Source: Mucilaginibacter oryzae
GTDB lineage: Bacteria > Bacteroidota > Bacteroidia > Sphingobacteriales > Sphingobacteriaceae
Assembly (NCBI RefSeq): GCF_003148845.1
Contig: NZ_QGHA01000003.1
Location: forward strand, 152,928-216,927
Length of the DNA: 64,000 bases
Direction of reading: 5' to 3'
The position numbers and the translations under genes are program-made. Every line of letters begins with the position of its first letter. Position 1 is the first letter of the stretch. The notes beneath the pieces were generated by a model, which made no database searches, was not told where the DNA came from, and saw only the letters and a list, made by a program, of their open reading frames with translations. Below, one piece after another: positions 17,763 to 26,486 of this stretch.

Positions 17763-18632
17763 TTAAAATCCCAATCCACCCAGCTCCACCACTGCCGAAT
17801 CGCAGATGTAGGTTGGTACAATGCCGGTTGAGGTTATGCTGCTTTCTGCATCTTTAGCCTGAGTGTTGCCGGATAGTACCAGTACGGTATCCAGTCCAAA
17901 TTTATTACCGCCCAAAATATCGGTTTGCAGGGTATCCCCTACCATTACGATATCCTTTTTACTGATGGGCCTCCGCTCGCGCAGCAGATCATAGGCAAAC
18001 ATAAACATTTGTGAATCGGGCTTGCCAAAGCGGATGAAGGCTTTACCCACAATTTTTTCAACCATGCTGGCAAGACCGCCTATTGCTATCGATACATCCT
18101 GTTTGGTAACCGGATAAGCCTGATCGGTATTAGCTACGATAGCCGGGATGGTACGCTTCCGCATCAGGTTAACGGTTTTGTTCAGGTCGCGTTCCCATTC
18201 AAAGCCTTCATCATCTAAAAACACCAGCGCGTTTACACTATCTATATTGCCCGCGTTAACCTCGCTAACGGGTAAGGTGTGCAAGCCGGAACTATCAATA
18301 TAATGGGCCGAATCGGGCGTGCCAAGGTAGGCTACAATACCATCATTCACCTTTAAATCGAGGTATTCCTTAGTCAGCATCCCTGATGATATGATCCTGT
18401 CGGGAGTTATAGCGGTAAGGCCTTTAGCGTTATATGATTCAGCCAGTTGTACCGGGCTGCGCGAGGCATCGTTAGTTACAATGAAATACTCTTTGCCTTG
18501 CTCCTGCAGATAAGCAAAAGTATTTTCAATTCCCGGCAGTAAGCCCCCGTAATTTTTCAAAACCCCGAAGGCATCAAAAAAAACAACTTCATATTTATCA
18601 ATAATGGATTTAAAGTTGTCTATTCGGGTCAT
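17763..18632 (-). CDS. HAD superfamily class IIA hydrolase
   Basis: A 289-residue phosphatase-like protein with motif I FFDAFGVLKNY, motif II TNDASRSP, the cap domain, then GKPDSQMF and motif IV MVGDTLQTDILGGNKFG. The nucleophilic Asp is present, but the usual second Asp of DxD is Phe (DAF), as in the DxWGV/DxFGV subgroup of class IIA enzymes. It is cytosolic, with unknown substrate. It is the third gene of a same-strand run: ligase, kinase-like protein, phosphatase. Confidence 0.85.
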   Translation of the reverse strand: MTRIDNFKSIIDKYEVVFFDAFGVLKNYGGLLPGIENTFAYLQEQGKEYFIVTNDASRSPVQLAESYNAKGLTAITPDRIISSGMLTKEYLDLKVNDGIVAYLGTPDSAHYIDSSGLHTLPVSEVNAGNIDSVNALVFLDDEGFEWERDLNKTVNLMRKRTIPAIVANTDQAYPVTKQDVSIAIGGLASMVEKIVGKAFIRFGKPDSQMFMFAYDLLRERRPISKKDIVMVGDTLQTDILGGNKFGLDTVLVLSGNTQAKDAESSITSTGIVPTYICDSAVVELGGLGF

Positions 18633-18685
18633 ACTTTCAGATATTTTAGGGTTAGCACATTAAACAGGTCTGAAAGATAGTTAAC

Positions 18686-19723
18686 CTATTTTAATTTTAA
18701 AGCCCCGATAATTTTTTCGGCATCAAAATCCCTGTCTACCGATGGTAAATACACATCAAATGCTTCAGCCTGCAGTTTTTTGGCATATTGTTCGTTAAAA
18801 AAGTGCTTTCCATCTTTAACCACGTAATTCAGGATAAAAAAGCGGTAAGCTTCTTTCAAAAACCTGATCTCATCGGCTGTAAGCGGGTTTACTTTGTGGT
18901 ATTCTTTTAAAAAGATGATGAAACGGTCTTCCATCATGGTATTAATTACATAGCTGAATACTGTACGGTCGCCAACATCAGATACCACACGACTAAAGAA
19001 ATAAAAATCCAGCAAACGATAGCTCATCCTGAACCAATCATAATCCCAGCGCGAATACAGTTCCAGGTCGGGCGTTACCGAGAAGTTACCGATATTCCAG
19101 TCGATAAATACCGGGATGATCTCGAACGAGCTCATATTATATTTAGAGCGGTTTTTCAGGAAAGTTTCGCAATGATATTTCAGAAAATCGGCCTGCATAC
19201 CGCTACCAAATTGCTTAGGATCGGCATCCAGCTGCTGTAACAAGGCCGATATATCGGTACGTAATGTTTTTGATGATTTGGGCAATACATTTTTAACCCT
19301 CGAACAGGCTTTATGAAATTTGCCTACCTGCTGGCCCAGCTTTTTGATATGCTTTTCTTCCAGCCTACGCGGTAAACGCTCTAAAATACGGGTTGGGTTA
19401 TAAAACACCACCCAGGCATCCACTTTGCCCTGCTTATGATGATAAATATAAACGCGATTATTTTTTTGTAGCGAGCGTGCCAAAAAGTTTTCAAACGGAT
19501 AAAGCAGGTTAATGGCCAGGGTTTGGATAATGCGATGATCTTCTTTAAAGTTTTCAAATTTGCCAAAATAGGATAGCTTGGCAATGATAATATCGTCATC
19601 GTCGAACGTAATGCGGTAAACGTGATTGGTGGATACCATCGCGCTGATCTCTTCAATGTCGCGGATAGTTTTCGACGCGTCATACCCCTCCCAGGCCTTG
19701 CGGATAATAAAAGAATAGTCCAT
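18686..19723 (-). CDS. Protein-kinase-like/aminoglycoside-phosphotransferase-fold protein
   Basis: A 345-residue cytosolic protein. A small N-lobe (HVYRITFDDDDIIIAKLSYFG, with a candidate ATP-binding Lys) is followed by a helical lobe with a catalytic-loop-like IPVFIDWNIGNFSV and a metal-binding-like SRWDYDWFR. This layout resembles APH/choline-kinase-like phosphotransferases, although the usual HxDxxxxN loop is modified (IDWNIGN). It lies between a glutamine-synthetase-like ligase and a HAD phosphatase on the same strand. A small-molecule kinase role is inferred; the substrate is unknown. Confidence 0.6.
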   Translation of the reverse strand: MDYSFIIRKAWEGYDASKTIRDIEEISAMVSTNHVYRITFDDDDIIIAKLSYFGKFENFKEDHRIIQTLAINLLYPFENFLARSLQKNNRVYIYHHKQGKVDAWVVFYNPTRILERLPRRLEEKHIKKLGQQVGKFHKACSRVKNVLPKSSKTLRTDISALLQQLDADPKQFGSGMQADFLKYHCETFLKNRSKYNMSSFEIIPVFIDWNIGNFSVTPDLELYSRWDYDWFRMSYRLLDFYFFSRVVSDVGDRTVFSYVINTMMEDRFIIFLKEYHKVNPLTADEIRFLKEAYRFFILNYVVKDGKHFFNEQYAKKLQAEAFDVYLPSVDRDFDAEKIIGALKLK

Positions 19724-19797
19724 TTGTATAATTCTGCCGGCAAAGTTACGCCAATGGCAGCTTCGGTTTATAATGAGGATGCAAATATATGATATTT

Positions 19798-19998
19798 TCT
19801 GAACCGGGATTTGGGGGGATTTTTGGGATGGGTAGGATTTTAAAAAAGGGGCGCGATTTTTGTATGAACTCGAATTTATCGAATTAAGGAATTAACAGAA
19901 TGCCAGGCTAATTCGAAAAATTCTAACAATTCTCCCAAATTCGAGTTCAGACAAAAAAATCCTGCCCTCCGGAAAATCCCCCCAAATCCCGGTTCAGA
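19798..19998. repeat. Nested inverted-repeat element between the ligase and kinase-like genes
   Basis: The outer arms 19798-19823 and 19973-19998 are perfect 26-base inverse copies (TCTGAACCGGGATTTGGGGG...) and stay similar for about 18 more bases inward. Inside is a second inverted pair, 19861-19877 and 19937-19953 (TGTCTGAACTCGAATTT type, 16 of 17). Both pairs share a TCTGAAC terminus. The right outer arm contains the TGA stop of the ligase gene. No protein is encoded. It could fold into a very long hairpin in RNA. Confidence 0.85.
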
Positions 19999-21352
19999 TT
20001 ATCTCAAAATAACGCTTCAATTCCCAGTCGGTAACACTTTTGGCAAACTGGCGGTATTCCCATAGCCTTGTTTGCGTAAAATGTTCAACAAAACCCTCGC
20101 CAAACAACTCTTTGGCCAGATCAGATTGCTGCATAGCGGTAGCGGCAGCATGCAGGTTAGGCCATAACACGCCGTTGCGCTTATCCTGGTAACCATTGCC
20201 AACGGTTGGTTCAATAGTCAACTCCAGCTTATTTTTAATACCATAAAGGCCCGAAGCCAACGCGGCAGCCATAGCCAGGTAAGGGTTGGTATCTGAACCG
20301 GGGATTCGCGTTTCGAGGCGGGTATAGTTTTCGGTAGTATTGATGATGCGGATGGCTGTAGTGCGGTTTTCCACACCCCATGTAATGGTGGTAGGCGCCC
20401 AGGCACCTTCAACCAGGCGTTTATAACTGTTAATGGTTGGCGCATACATCGGCAATAAATGCGGCATGCAATATAGCTGGCCTGCAAGGTAATGCTTATG
20501 TAAATCGCTCATCTTATTTAAATCACCGGTATCGTAAAACAGGTTTCTGGACTGGTCTTTGGTCCACAGGCTTTGATGAATATGGCCCGAGCAACCCGGC
20601 AAAGTTTCAGTCCATTTTGCCATGAAGGAGGCCATAATACCGTGTTTATAAGCTATTTCTTTTACCGCTGTTTTAAACAGAACAGCCTTATCAGCAGCGG
20701 CTAAAACTTCATCATGCAAAATGGCGGCTTCATATACGCCCGGACCGGTCTCGGTGTGCAACCCTTCAATAGGTACATTAAATTTGGTGAGCAGGTTAAA
20801 CAGATCATAATAAAAATCGCTGTTTTCTGAAGTGCGCAATATCGAATAGCCAAACATCCCCGGTGTAAGCGGCTCGATGTTGGTAAATTTCTTATCGGCC
20901 AGGCTCTGGGGTGTCTCTTTAAAGTTGAACCATTCAAATTCCTGCGCAAATTCGGCGTGATAACCCATATCATCGCATTGCGCCTTAATATGTTTTAATA
21001 AACTGCGCGGACAGGCGGGCAGATCATTACCATCCGGCTTGCTAAAATCAGCTATAAAAAACGGAATATCATCCTGCCATGGCACATTGCGCAGGGTCGA
21101 CAGATCAATACGGCACAGTTTATCGGGGTAACCGCTTTGCCATCCGGTAAGCTGTACGTTATCGTAACAAACATCGCTGCTGTCCCAACCAAAAACAACA
21201 TCGCAAAAGCCATAACCGCTTTGCAAACCATCCAGAAACTTTTTGGGATGGATTACCTTTCCGCGCAAAACGCCATCAATATCGGCAAAAGCGAATTTGA
21301 TTTTCTGGATGTTGTTTTGTTCGATATAAGCTTTAATTTGTTCTGCGTTCAT
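19994..21352 (-). CDS. Glutamine-synthetase-family ligase (type I fold; PuuA/FluG-like gamma-glutamyl ligase)
   Basis: A 452-residue protein with the glutamine synthetase beta-grasp (FAFADIDGVLRGKVIHPKKF) and catalytic domain: EFAQEFEWFNF, GLHTETGPGVYEAA, PGCSGHIHQSLW, VENRTTAIRI and ETRIPGSDTNPYLAMAAALA. It lacks the adenylylation-loop signature of GlnA and resembles ligases that join glutamate to amines (gamma-glutamylputrescine synthetase group). True glutamine synthesis is probably supplied by the type II enzyme at 22116-23126. A divergent gamma-glutamylcyclotransferase gene lies 114 bases away, which fits gamma-glutamyl-amide metabolism. Confidence 0.82.
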   Translation of the reverse strand: MNAEQIKAYIEQNNIQKIKFAFADIDGVLRGKVIHPKKFLDGLQSGYGFCDVVFGWDSSDVCYDNVQLTGWQSGYPDKLCRIDLSTLRNVPWQDDIPFFIADFSKPDGNDLPACPRSLLKHIKAQCDDMGYHAEFAQEFEWFNFKETPQSLADKKFTNIEPLTPGMFGYSILRTSENSDFYYDLFNLLTKFNVPIEGLHTETGPGVYEAAILHDEVLAAADKAVLFKTAVKEIAYKHGIMASFMAKWTETLPGCSGHIHQSLWTKDQSRNLFYDTGDLNKMSDLHKHYLAGQLYCMPHLLPMYAPTINSYKRLVEGAWAPTTITWGVENRTTAIRIINTTENYTRLETRIPGSDTNPYLAMAAALASGLYGIKNKLELTIEPTVGNGYQDKRNGVLWPNLHAAATAMQQSDLAKELFGEGFVEHFTQTRLWEYRQFAKSVTDWELKRYFEII

Positions 21353-21447
21353 GTTAAAAGTTATGGCCGGTTTTAAGGTTGAGCAAGATAGTTATTATGG
21401 CTTAAACTAAAAATTAAGCCGTCGCCTGTTTAATACGAACATCCCGT

Positions 21448-21455
21448 TACCTTTG
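21448..21455 (+). promoter_or_regulatory. Candidate -7 box TACCTTTG for the gamma-glutamylcyclotransferase gene
   Basis: An exact TAnnTTTG match ends 11 bases before the ATG at 21467. No clear -33 partner. Confidence 0.4.
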
Positions 21456-21466
21456 TTTTATTATTA

Positions 21467-21883
21467 ATGGAAACTGAAAACGCTTATTTGTTTGTTTACG
21501 GAACGTTGCTGTTGCCGGGGAACGAGTTTGGTCAATATCTCAACCAACATTGCCAACTCATTAGTTCCGGCAGATTAAAGGGCAGGCTTTATGATATAGG
21601 CCGATACCCGGGTGCAATAGCAGATGAAAATTCGCGCACCTACGTTTACGGCACCATATTTTTAATGAACGATATAACAGGCGTATTAACGGTACTTGAC
21701 GATTATGAAGGCATTGGTCCTGCCGATCTGCCGCCTCACGAGTACAAACGGGTGCTTCACGAGGTTGAAACCTGCAACGGTATGGTAACCTGCTGGGTAT
21801 ATTTATACGCGCTTCCGGTTAATCAATATCCTCAAATAGCAAACGGAAACTATGTTGAATACCTTTCAAATAAATCTGCTTAA
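21467..21883 (+). CDS. Gamma-glutamylcyclotransferase-family protein
   Basis: A 138-residue GGCT/AIG2-like protein with the substrate loop VYGTLLLPGNEF and the catalytic-Glu segment VLDDYEGI. Members release 5-oxoproline from gamma-glutamyl amino acids or gamma-glutamyl amines. It stands divergent from the glutamine-synthetase-like ligase, so the pair could build and break the same gamma-glutamyl bond (inference). Complete length, cytosolic. The endonuclease V remnant begins five bases after its stop. Confidence 0.85.
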   Translation: METENAYLFVYGTLLLPGNEFGQYLNQHCQLISSGRLKGRLYDIGRYPGAIADENSRTYVYGTIFLMNDITGVLTVLDDYEGIGPADLPPHEYKRVLHEVETCNGMVTCWVYLYALPVNQYPQIANGNYVEYLSNKSA

Positions 21884-21888
21884 ATAAC

Positions 21889-22052
21889 ATGCTGCTTGCC
21901 ATTGATGTTTATTATACCGAAGACAAGGCCAAAGCCGTCGGCGTTTTGTTTAATTGGACCGATGAGCAACCTGTTCAAATAAAGCGATGAAAGGCGCTTA
22001 CCGGATGCCATCCATATTAAAACTGATGGATACCGAAACCAAAAAAGATTAA
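21889..22052 (+). pseudogene. Endonuclease V remnant with a large internal deletion
   Basis: A 33-codon frame, MLLAIDVYYTEDKAKAVGVL..., looks like the N-terminus of Bacteroidota-type endonuclease V-like proteins and stops at 21990. In another frame immediately after, MKGAYRMPSILKLMDTETKK ends at 22052 and looks like the C-terminus of the same family. The catalytic middle (well over 100 codons) is missing and the frames do not join. This is best read as a decayed gene with an internal deletion near 21980. The family identity is from memory of the conserved ends and should be searched. Confidence 0.6.
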
Positions 22053-22088
22053 CAAAAAACCCCTCCCGAGTTTTACATCGGGAGGGGC
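22053..22088 (-). terminator. Rho-independent terminator after glnA (type II)
   Basis: On the minus strand a ten-base perfect stem (CCCCTCCCGA / TCGGGAGGGG, plus 22060-22069 and 22078-22087) is followed directly by a TTTTTTG run. It lies 28 bases after the glnA stop. Confidence 0.88.
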
Positions 22089-22115
22089 GTATTATAAGTT
22101 ATTTAAGGGGAATAA

Positions 22116-23126
22116 TTACAATTTTGCTGATTTTACAGTTTTGATGATCACAGCAGCAACTTTGTATGGATCTGCAGCCGAGTTAGGGCGACGATCTTCC
22201 AGGTAACCGCTCCAGTTGTGCTCAACAGCGTAAAGAGGGATACGGATAGAAGCACCACGGTCAGATACACCATAGCTAAAGTCGTGAATTGAAGCGGTTT
22301 CGTGTTTACCGGTTAAGCGCTGATCGTTATCGGCGCCATAAACAGCAATACACTCGGCAACGGCAGGGCGGAAAGCTTCGCAGATAGCTGTAAAGGTTTC
22401 TTTGCTGTTGGCAGAACGTAAAGTTGAGTTTGAGAAGTTAGCGTGCATACCAGAACCATTCCAGTCTAATTGACCAAGCGGTTTGCAATGCCAGTTAACA
22501 GCAACTCCGTATTTTTCACCAATTCTTTCCAATAAATAACGTGCAACCCAAATCTGGTCGCCGGCTTCTTTAGCGCCTTTAGCAAAGATCTGGAACTCCC
22601 ACTGACCAGCAGCAACCTCGGCGTTGATACCTTCAACGTTTAAGCCAGCTTCTAAACATGCATCTAAGTGCTCCTCAACAATTTCGCGACCGAAAGCGTT
22701 TTTAGCACCTACCGAGCAGTAGTAAGGGCCTTGCGGACCAGGGTAACCACCTGCCGGGAAACCAAGCGGTTTGTTGGTTGATGGATCCCACAGGAAATAT
22801 TCCTGCTCAAAACCAAACCAAAAATCATTATCATCATCAGCGATAGTGGCACGGCCGTTTGATTCGTGTGGCTGACCATCGGCGCTTAATACTTCGCACA
22901 TTACCAGGTAAGCGCTTTTTCTTTGCGGATCAGGAACAACAAAAACTGGTTTCAAGATACAATCTGATGAACCACCTGGTGCCTGCTCAGTCGAAGAACC
23001 GTCAAAGCTCCAGTTATCTAAATCTTCTACTTTACCGCTAAATTCTTTTACGATTTTTGTTTTGCTACGCAGGCTTTGAGTTGGTTTGTAGCCATCAAGC
23101 CAAATGTACTCGAGTTTTGTTGCCAT
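22116..23126 (-). CDS. glnA: Glutamine synthetase type II
   Basis: A 336-residue eukaryotic-type glutamine synthetase: beta-grasp (EYIWLDGYKPTQSLRSKTKI), WSFDGSSTEQAPGGSSDC, FGFEQEYFL, AEVAAGQWEFQI, NGSGMHANFSNS, GKHETASIHDFSYGVSDRGA and YLEDRRPNSAADPY. It condenses glutamate and ammonia to glutamine using ATP in the cytosol. It is monocistronic, with a clear terminator downstream and nearly 300 bases of AT-rich sequence upstream. Type II enzymes are not controlled by adenylylation, so control is probably at transcription. Confidence 0.95.
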   Translation of the reverse strand: MATKLEYIWLDGYKPTQSLRSKTKIVKEFSGKVEDLDNWSFDGSSTEQAPGGSSDCILKPVFVVPDPQRKSAYLVMCEVLSADGQPHESNGRATIADDDNDFWFGFEQEYFLWDPSTNKPLGFPAGGYPGPQGPYYCSVGAKNAFGREIVEEHLDACLEAGLNVEGINAEVAAGQWEFQIFAKGAKEAGDQIWVARYLLERIGEKYGVAVNWHCKPLGQLDWNGSGMHANFSNSTLRSANSKETFTAICEAFRPAVAECIAVYGADNDQRLTGKHETASIHDFSYGVSDRGASIRIPLYAVEHNWSGYLEDRRPNSAADPYKVAAVIIKTVKSAKL

Positions 23127-23419
23127 TTTTTAATTAATTTGTAAAGTTGGGGTTCTAATTATAGTTTTTGTATTAATCTCAATAATTATTAAGGCGAATT
23201 TAAATTATTTTTACAAAAATCATTACAAATGTTAAGAAATTTTGAATTTTTTTTCAAGAATACGGCTCTAACCGCTAAAAAAACATAATATAAATCATTA
23301 AAAAACAAATTTTTAACAATTTGATATTTTACTACATAAATCCGCCTGTTTTTTTAACAATATTGCAAACAGAGGAATTTTGCGACATCATAAGATATAA
23401 AAAAAGCGAATAACAGGTG

Positions 23420-24898
23420 TTAATCGCTCAATTTTTCGGAGATATTTTTAATGGCATCATCCAATTTACTGGCCGAACTGTAAAGATGCTTCTCAACCTC
23501 GGCAAAATCGGCCCGCTTGTCTTTACTTTCATTCATCAGCTCAACAATACCCAATATATTGGTAAGGTGCTTGCGTACTTCGTGCGAGTTGATAAAGGCG
23601 AGTTCCTGTTTTTTGGTATCGTAAAGTAGTTTTTCGTAATGGCGCTTTTGCCTTATGCTGCGGTAAAGCAGTACAATTACGGCCAGCATAAACACAAAGG
23701 CAACAATAATTAGAATCAAAATAAGGCGCTCACGACGGTACCTTTCGGCGGTATCGGTAAATGAGCTTTCAATTTTATCTATCTTGATCTGCGCTGATAT
23801 ATTACCCAGCTGAGTGGTGTTGTTGATCCGCTCTTCAGATTGCTTAAGCGCGAGATCGAAATTTGCGGCTGCAGCTTCATAATCACCTTTGTCGCGGGCT
23901 ATCTTACCCAACAATTCGTACAGGTGGTACTTTATTTCGGGATGATTTGCCGAATAAGGTTTAGCAAGCAATTCATCCACGATGTTTTTTGCCGAATCGG
24001 GTTGCGAATTCTTATAAAAACAATCGGCCAGGTTTTGATTATCAACATCGTTTGCCACATATTGCTTACTGGCTTGCAGCGCTTTAATTTGTTCAATGGC
24101 TTCAGGATACCTGTGGTTAAGCAATGACAGATAATACGCGGTGCGGCCCTGGTAGGTAAAAAGCTTATAACTCTTGTTTTTAGGCCCGAGCAACTGATCG
24201 TGACAAAGCTTCAGCGAATCGATCAGTCCCATTCTAAAAAAATTTTCGGCCTTGTTATAGCTGATAACCGTATAGAATCTGTCATCGTTAATCTTATTTT
24301 GCTCCTTCACCACAAAGGCCTGGTTAAGATAAAATAACGACTGATCGTACAGGTTAAGTTTATAGTAAAGATCTGAGATATTGATATTGAGCACTACCTG
24401 CAACTGCGGGTCGTTTAATTTCAAGGCCTCTTTTTGCGCCAGGCCATAACTATATATAGCGCCTATGGCATCGCCCTTATCTGTTTGGATAAAAGCAAGG
24501 TGACTTAAAAACGAGTACGTTAAAAAATCAGATTTATCTTTCGATGCCTGGTTGATAGCCTTAATCATGGCACCCTCGGCCCCGTTAAGGTTAGAATAGC
24601 GGCGTAGTATAGTACTTTCGATGAAATACTTCAGGGCTTCCCTGTCACTTACCTCGAATTTATCAAGTTCGCGGAACACTTCCAGTTTACCTTGCGGGAT
24701 AGAAGCTTCCGGCCCGCTTTGAAAGCGGAGCTTGATATAGTTAACCAGTTTTTTTTGCTGCTGATTTTTATTGCTGATCTTAATAAAACTAAGCAAACTG
24801 TCTTCGGGCAGGTATACGAAGGAACGGGCCTCAGCACAGCCAATACCAAACATCACCAATAAAGCAAACAGGGATAACTTTTTAAAACAGTTGGACAT
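23420..24898 (-). CDS. TPR-repeat membrane protein with a histidine-kinase-like dimerisation helix but no ATPase domain
   Basis: A 492-residue protein from the ATG at 24898 (the frame also opens from a TTG at 24934). Order: signal peptide (MSNCFKKLSLFALLVMFGIG, cleavage near AEA), periplasmic helical repeats of TPR type (about 60-370), a transmembrane segment near 390-412 (LILILIIVAFVFMLAVIVLL), a coiled coil, then NSHEVRKHLTNILGIVEL. The last resembles a histidine-kinase H-box (His439). The protein ends about 50 residues later, with no HATPase domain. It cannot be a kinase by itself. It may be a phosphotransfer or kinase-interaction partner. Confidence 0.72.
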   Translation of the reverse strand: MSNCFKKLSLFALLVMFGIGCAEARSFVYLPEDSLLSFIKISNKNQQQKKLVNYIKLRFQSGPEASIPQGKLEVFRELDKFEVSDREALKYFIESTILRRYSNLNGAEGAMIKAINQASKDKSDFLTYSFLSHLAFIQTDKGDAIGAIYSYGLAQKEALKLNDPQLQVVLNINISDLYYKLNLYDQSLFYLNQAFVVKEQNKINDDRFYTVISYNKAENFFRMGLIDSLKLCHDQLLGPKNKSYKLFTYQGRTAYYLSLLNHRYPEAIEQIKALQASKQYVANDVDNQNLADCFYKNSQPDSAKNIVDELLAKPYSANHPEIKYHLYELLGKIARDKGDYEAAAANFDLALKQSEERINNTTQLGNISAQIKIDKIESSFTDTAERYRRERLILILIIVAFVFMLAVIVLLYRSIRQKRHYEKLLYDTKKQELAFINSHEVRKHLTNILGIVELMNESKDKRADFAEVEKHLYSSASKLDDAIKNISEKLSD

Positions 24899-24955
24899 TA
24901 GGCATAAAAATACACTGGCTATACGTAATATCAAACACTTTGTTTCATTATTTGG

Positions 24956-25690
24956 TTAACTATCAAATTTATCAAGCAATTTTAAAAGCGTTTCAAAATC
25001 CTTAGGGTACGGTGCATGTATAGTTAACTCATTATCAACACCCAAACTAAAAGTCACTTCGTATGCATGCAAGGCGAAGCGTTTCATGATAGGAAGTTCT
25101 TCCTGCTCCTTACCTAAGTGATATTTTCGTTTCAGTTTAGATAAGTAAACCGGCTGGCCTTTATACATCTCGTCGCCGGCTATTGAGGCACGTTGCGTAG
25201 CGAGGTGGATCCTGATCTGGTGCATACGACCGGTAACCGGGCGGCACTCTACCAGCGTATAATGTTTGTAGTATTTTAACGAATTAAACCAGGTTTCGGC
25301 GGCTTTACCTTCCTGGCGGCTAATGGTTACCGTGCCCTTGCCTACGTTCAGTATGGGTAAATCAACCACCAGGTTATCAAAGGTATGGGTACCGTCAATA
25401 ACAGCATGGTACACTTTTTTAACCTTGCGCCTTTCAAACTGCATAGATACCGAGCGATACGCTTCCGGGTTTTTAGCAAAAATTAAAGCGCCCGAGGTTT
25501 CCTTATCCAGCCGGTGGCAAATCTGGGCATCAGCCCAGTAGGCTTTAGCCAAACGCAGCATACTGATCTCGCCTGCAGCGTCGCCACGCTCATCAAGCGA
25601 ACTGATAAACGGCGGCTTGTTTACCACTATCACATCATCGTTTTCAAACAGTATCTGGTCGGCAAATTTCGGAAACTTCATAGCCTGCAA
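24956..25690 (-). CDS. RluA-family 23S/tRNA pseudouridine synthase
   Basis: A 244-residue pseudouridine synthase with the catalytic segment CHRLDKETSGALIFAKN (Asp of HRLDKETSG), VYHAVIDG and GRMHQIRIHLA. There is no S4 domain, so it is a short RluA/RluC-like enzyme. The rRNA or tRNA target cannot be read from the sequence. The start may be the ATG at 25690 or the in-frame ATG three codons on. It is cytosolic and upstream of the TPR protein on the same strand. Confidence 0.9.
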   Translation of the reverse strand: MQAMKFPKFADQILFENDDVIVVNKPPFISSLDERGDAAGEISMLRLAKAYWADAQICHRLDKETSGALIFAKNPEAYRSVSMQFERRKVKKVYHAVIDGTHTFDNLVVDLPILNVGKGTVTISRQEGKAAETWFNSLKYYKHYTLVECRPVTGRMHQIRIHLATQRASIAGDEMYKGQPVYLSKLKRKYHLGKEQEELPIMKRFALHAYEVTFSLGVDNELTIHAPYPKDFETLLKLLDKFDS

Positions 25691-25861
25691 AAGTACGGTT
25701 TATAATTTAAACCGCTATCAACTGCCAGCCGATATGTTTAAAGGCGATTTCGCTGCAAGTTATTTAAACGACAGTCATCAACTCCCTGTAAAACAATATA
25801 TAAACAACGGTGTTGATTGCATAATTATATCATATTCAATTAATCTATCTATAAAAACATC

Positions 25862-26347
25862 ATGAGTACAAACTCAACTCAACCTGAAGAAAAGGGATTT
25901 TTCGAGAAGGTTAAAGAAACCATTGAGAGCCTTTGGGAAGGCACCAAAGATACAGCCGAAGACGTAAAAGAAGCGGCCGAAGAAAAAATTGACGACATAA
26001 AAGAAAAAGTAACGACCAAAAAGGCAACAGCCACTAAAAAAGCTGCTGCTACCAAAAAAGCAGCCGTTAAAAAAGCTGATGAAGTGACAGCGAAAGCGAA
26101 AACCGCAGCTGCGGATATCAAAACCAAAGCTGATACCAAAGCCAAAGCAATTACCGCCAAAGCAAAAACCGAAGTTGCCGATGCTAGAAAAGCGGCAACC
26201 GCAGTAAAAGACAAGGCCGCTGCTAAAGCAAAAACGATTGCAACAAAAGCAAAAACAGAAGCAAATACCGCCAAAAAAGCAGTTGCAACAAAAACGGCAA
26301 AAGCGGCAACAGCAGTGAAAAAGAAAGCTGCTGCTGCAGCTAAATAA
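25862..26347 (+). CDS. Lysine/alanine-rich low-complexity protein (histone H1-like/LEA-like)
   Basis: A 161-residue protein with an acidic, helical first third (EEKGFFEKVKETIESLWEGT, then DVKEAAEEKIDDIKEK) and a remainder of Ala-Lys-Thr repeats (TKKAAATKKAAVKKADEV type). The composition is like histone H1-type HctB/AlgP tails, which bind DNA, and also like LEA/YtxH-like stress proteins; the N-terminal amphipathic part favours a stress or nucleoid role. It is a lone gene upstream of the arsenic operon. A weak stem (26359-26366 with 26380-26387) follows. Function inferred from composition only. Confidence 0.7.
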   Translation: MSTNSTQPEEKGFFEKVKETIESLWEGTKDTAEDVKEAAEEKIDDIKEKVTTKKATATKKAAATKKAAVKKADEVTAKAKTAAADIKTKADTKAKAITAKAKTEVADARKAATAVKDKAAAKAKTIATKAKTEANTAKKAVATKTAKAATAVKKKAAAAAK

Positions 26348-26445
26348 CACATCCTCAGGGCTTACGGAGTTAATTACTTCGTAAGCCTTGCCAGCCGGTT
26401 CATAAATCACCAATTACTTTCCTATTAAAAACTTACATTTAGTTA

Positions 26446-26482
26446 TTGACATCAATTTATTTAATCGTAATATTGCAATATA
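26446..26482 (+). promoter_or_regulatory. arsR promoter with overlapping candidate ArsR operator
   Basis: A TTG (26446-26448) lies 19 bases before TAATATTG (26468-26475), close to the Bacteroidota -33/-7 pattern. The perfect 12-base palindrome ATATTGCAATAT (26471-26482) overlaps the -7 box. A 22-base word here (26461-26482) recurs with two changes upstream of arsM at 26832-26853, strongly suggesting an ArsR binding site. Confidence 0.7.
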
Positions 26483-26486
26483 ATTT

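Noticed and set aside
25874..26413. Long minus-strand frames opposite the Lys/Ala-rich gene
   Set aside because: They are antisense shadows of a low-complexity repeat (Phe/Cys- or Ala/Val-rich) with no plausible protein.
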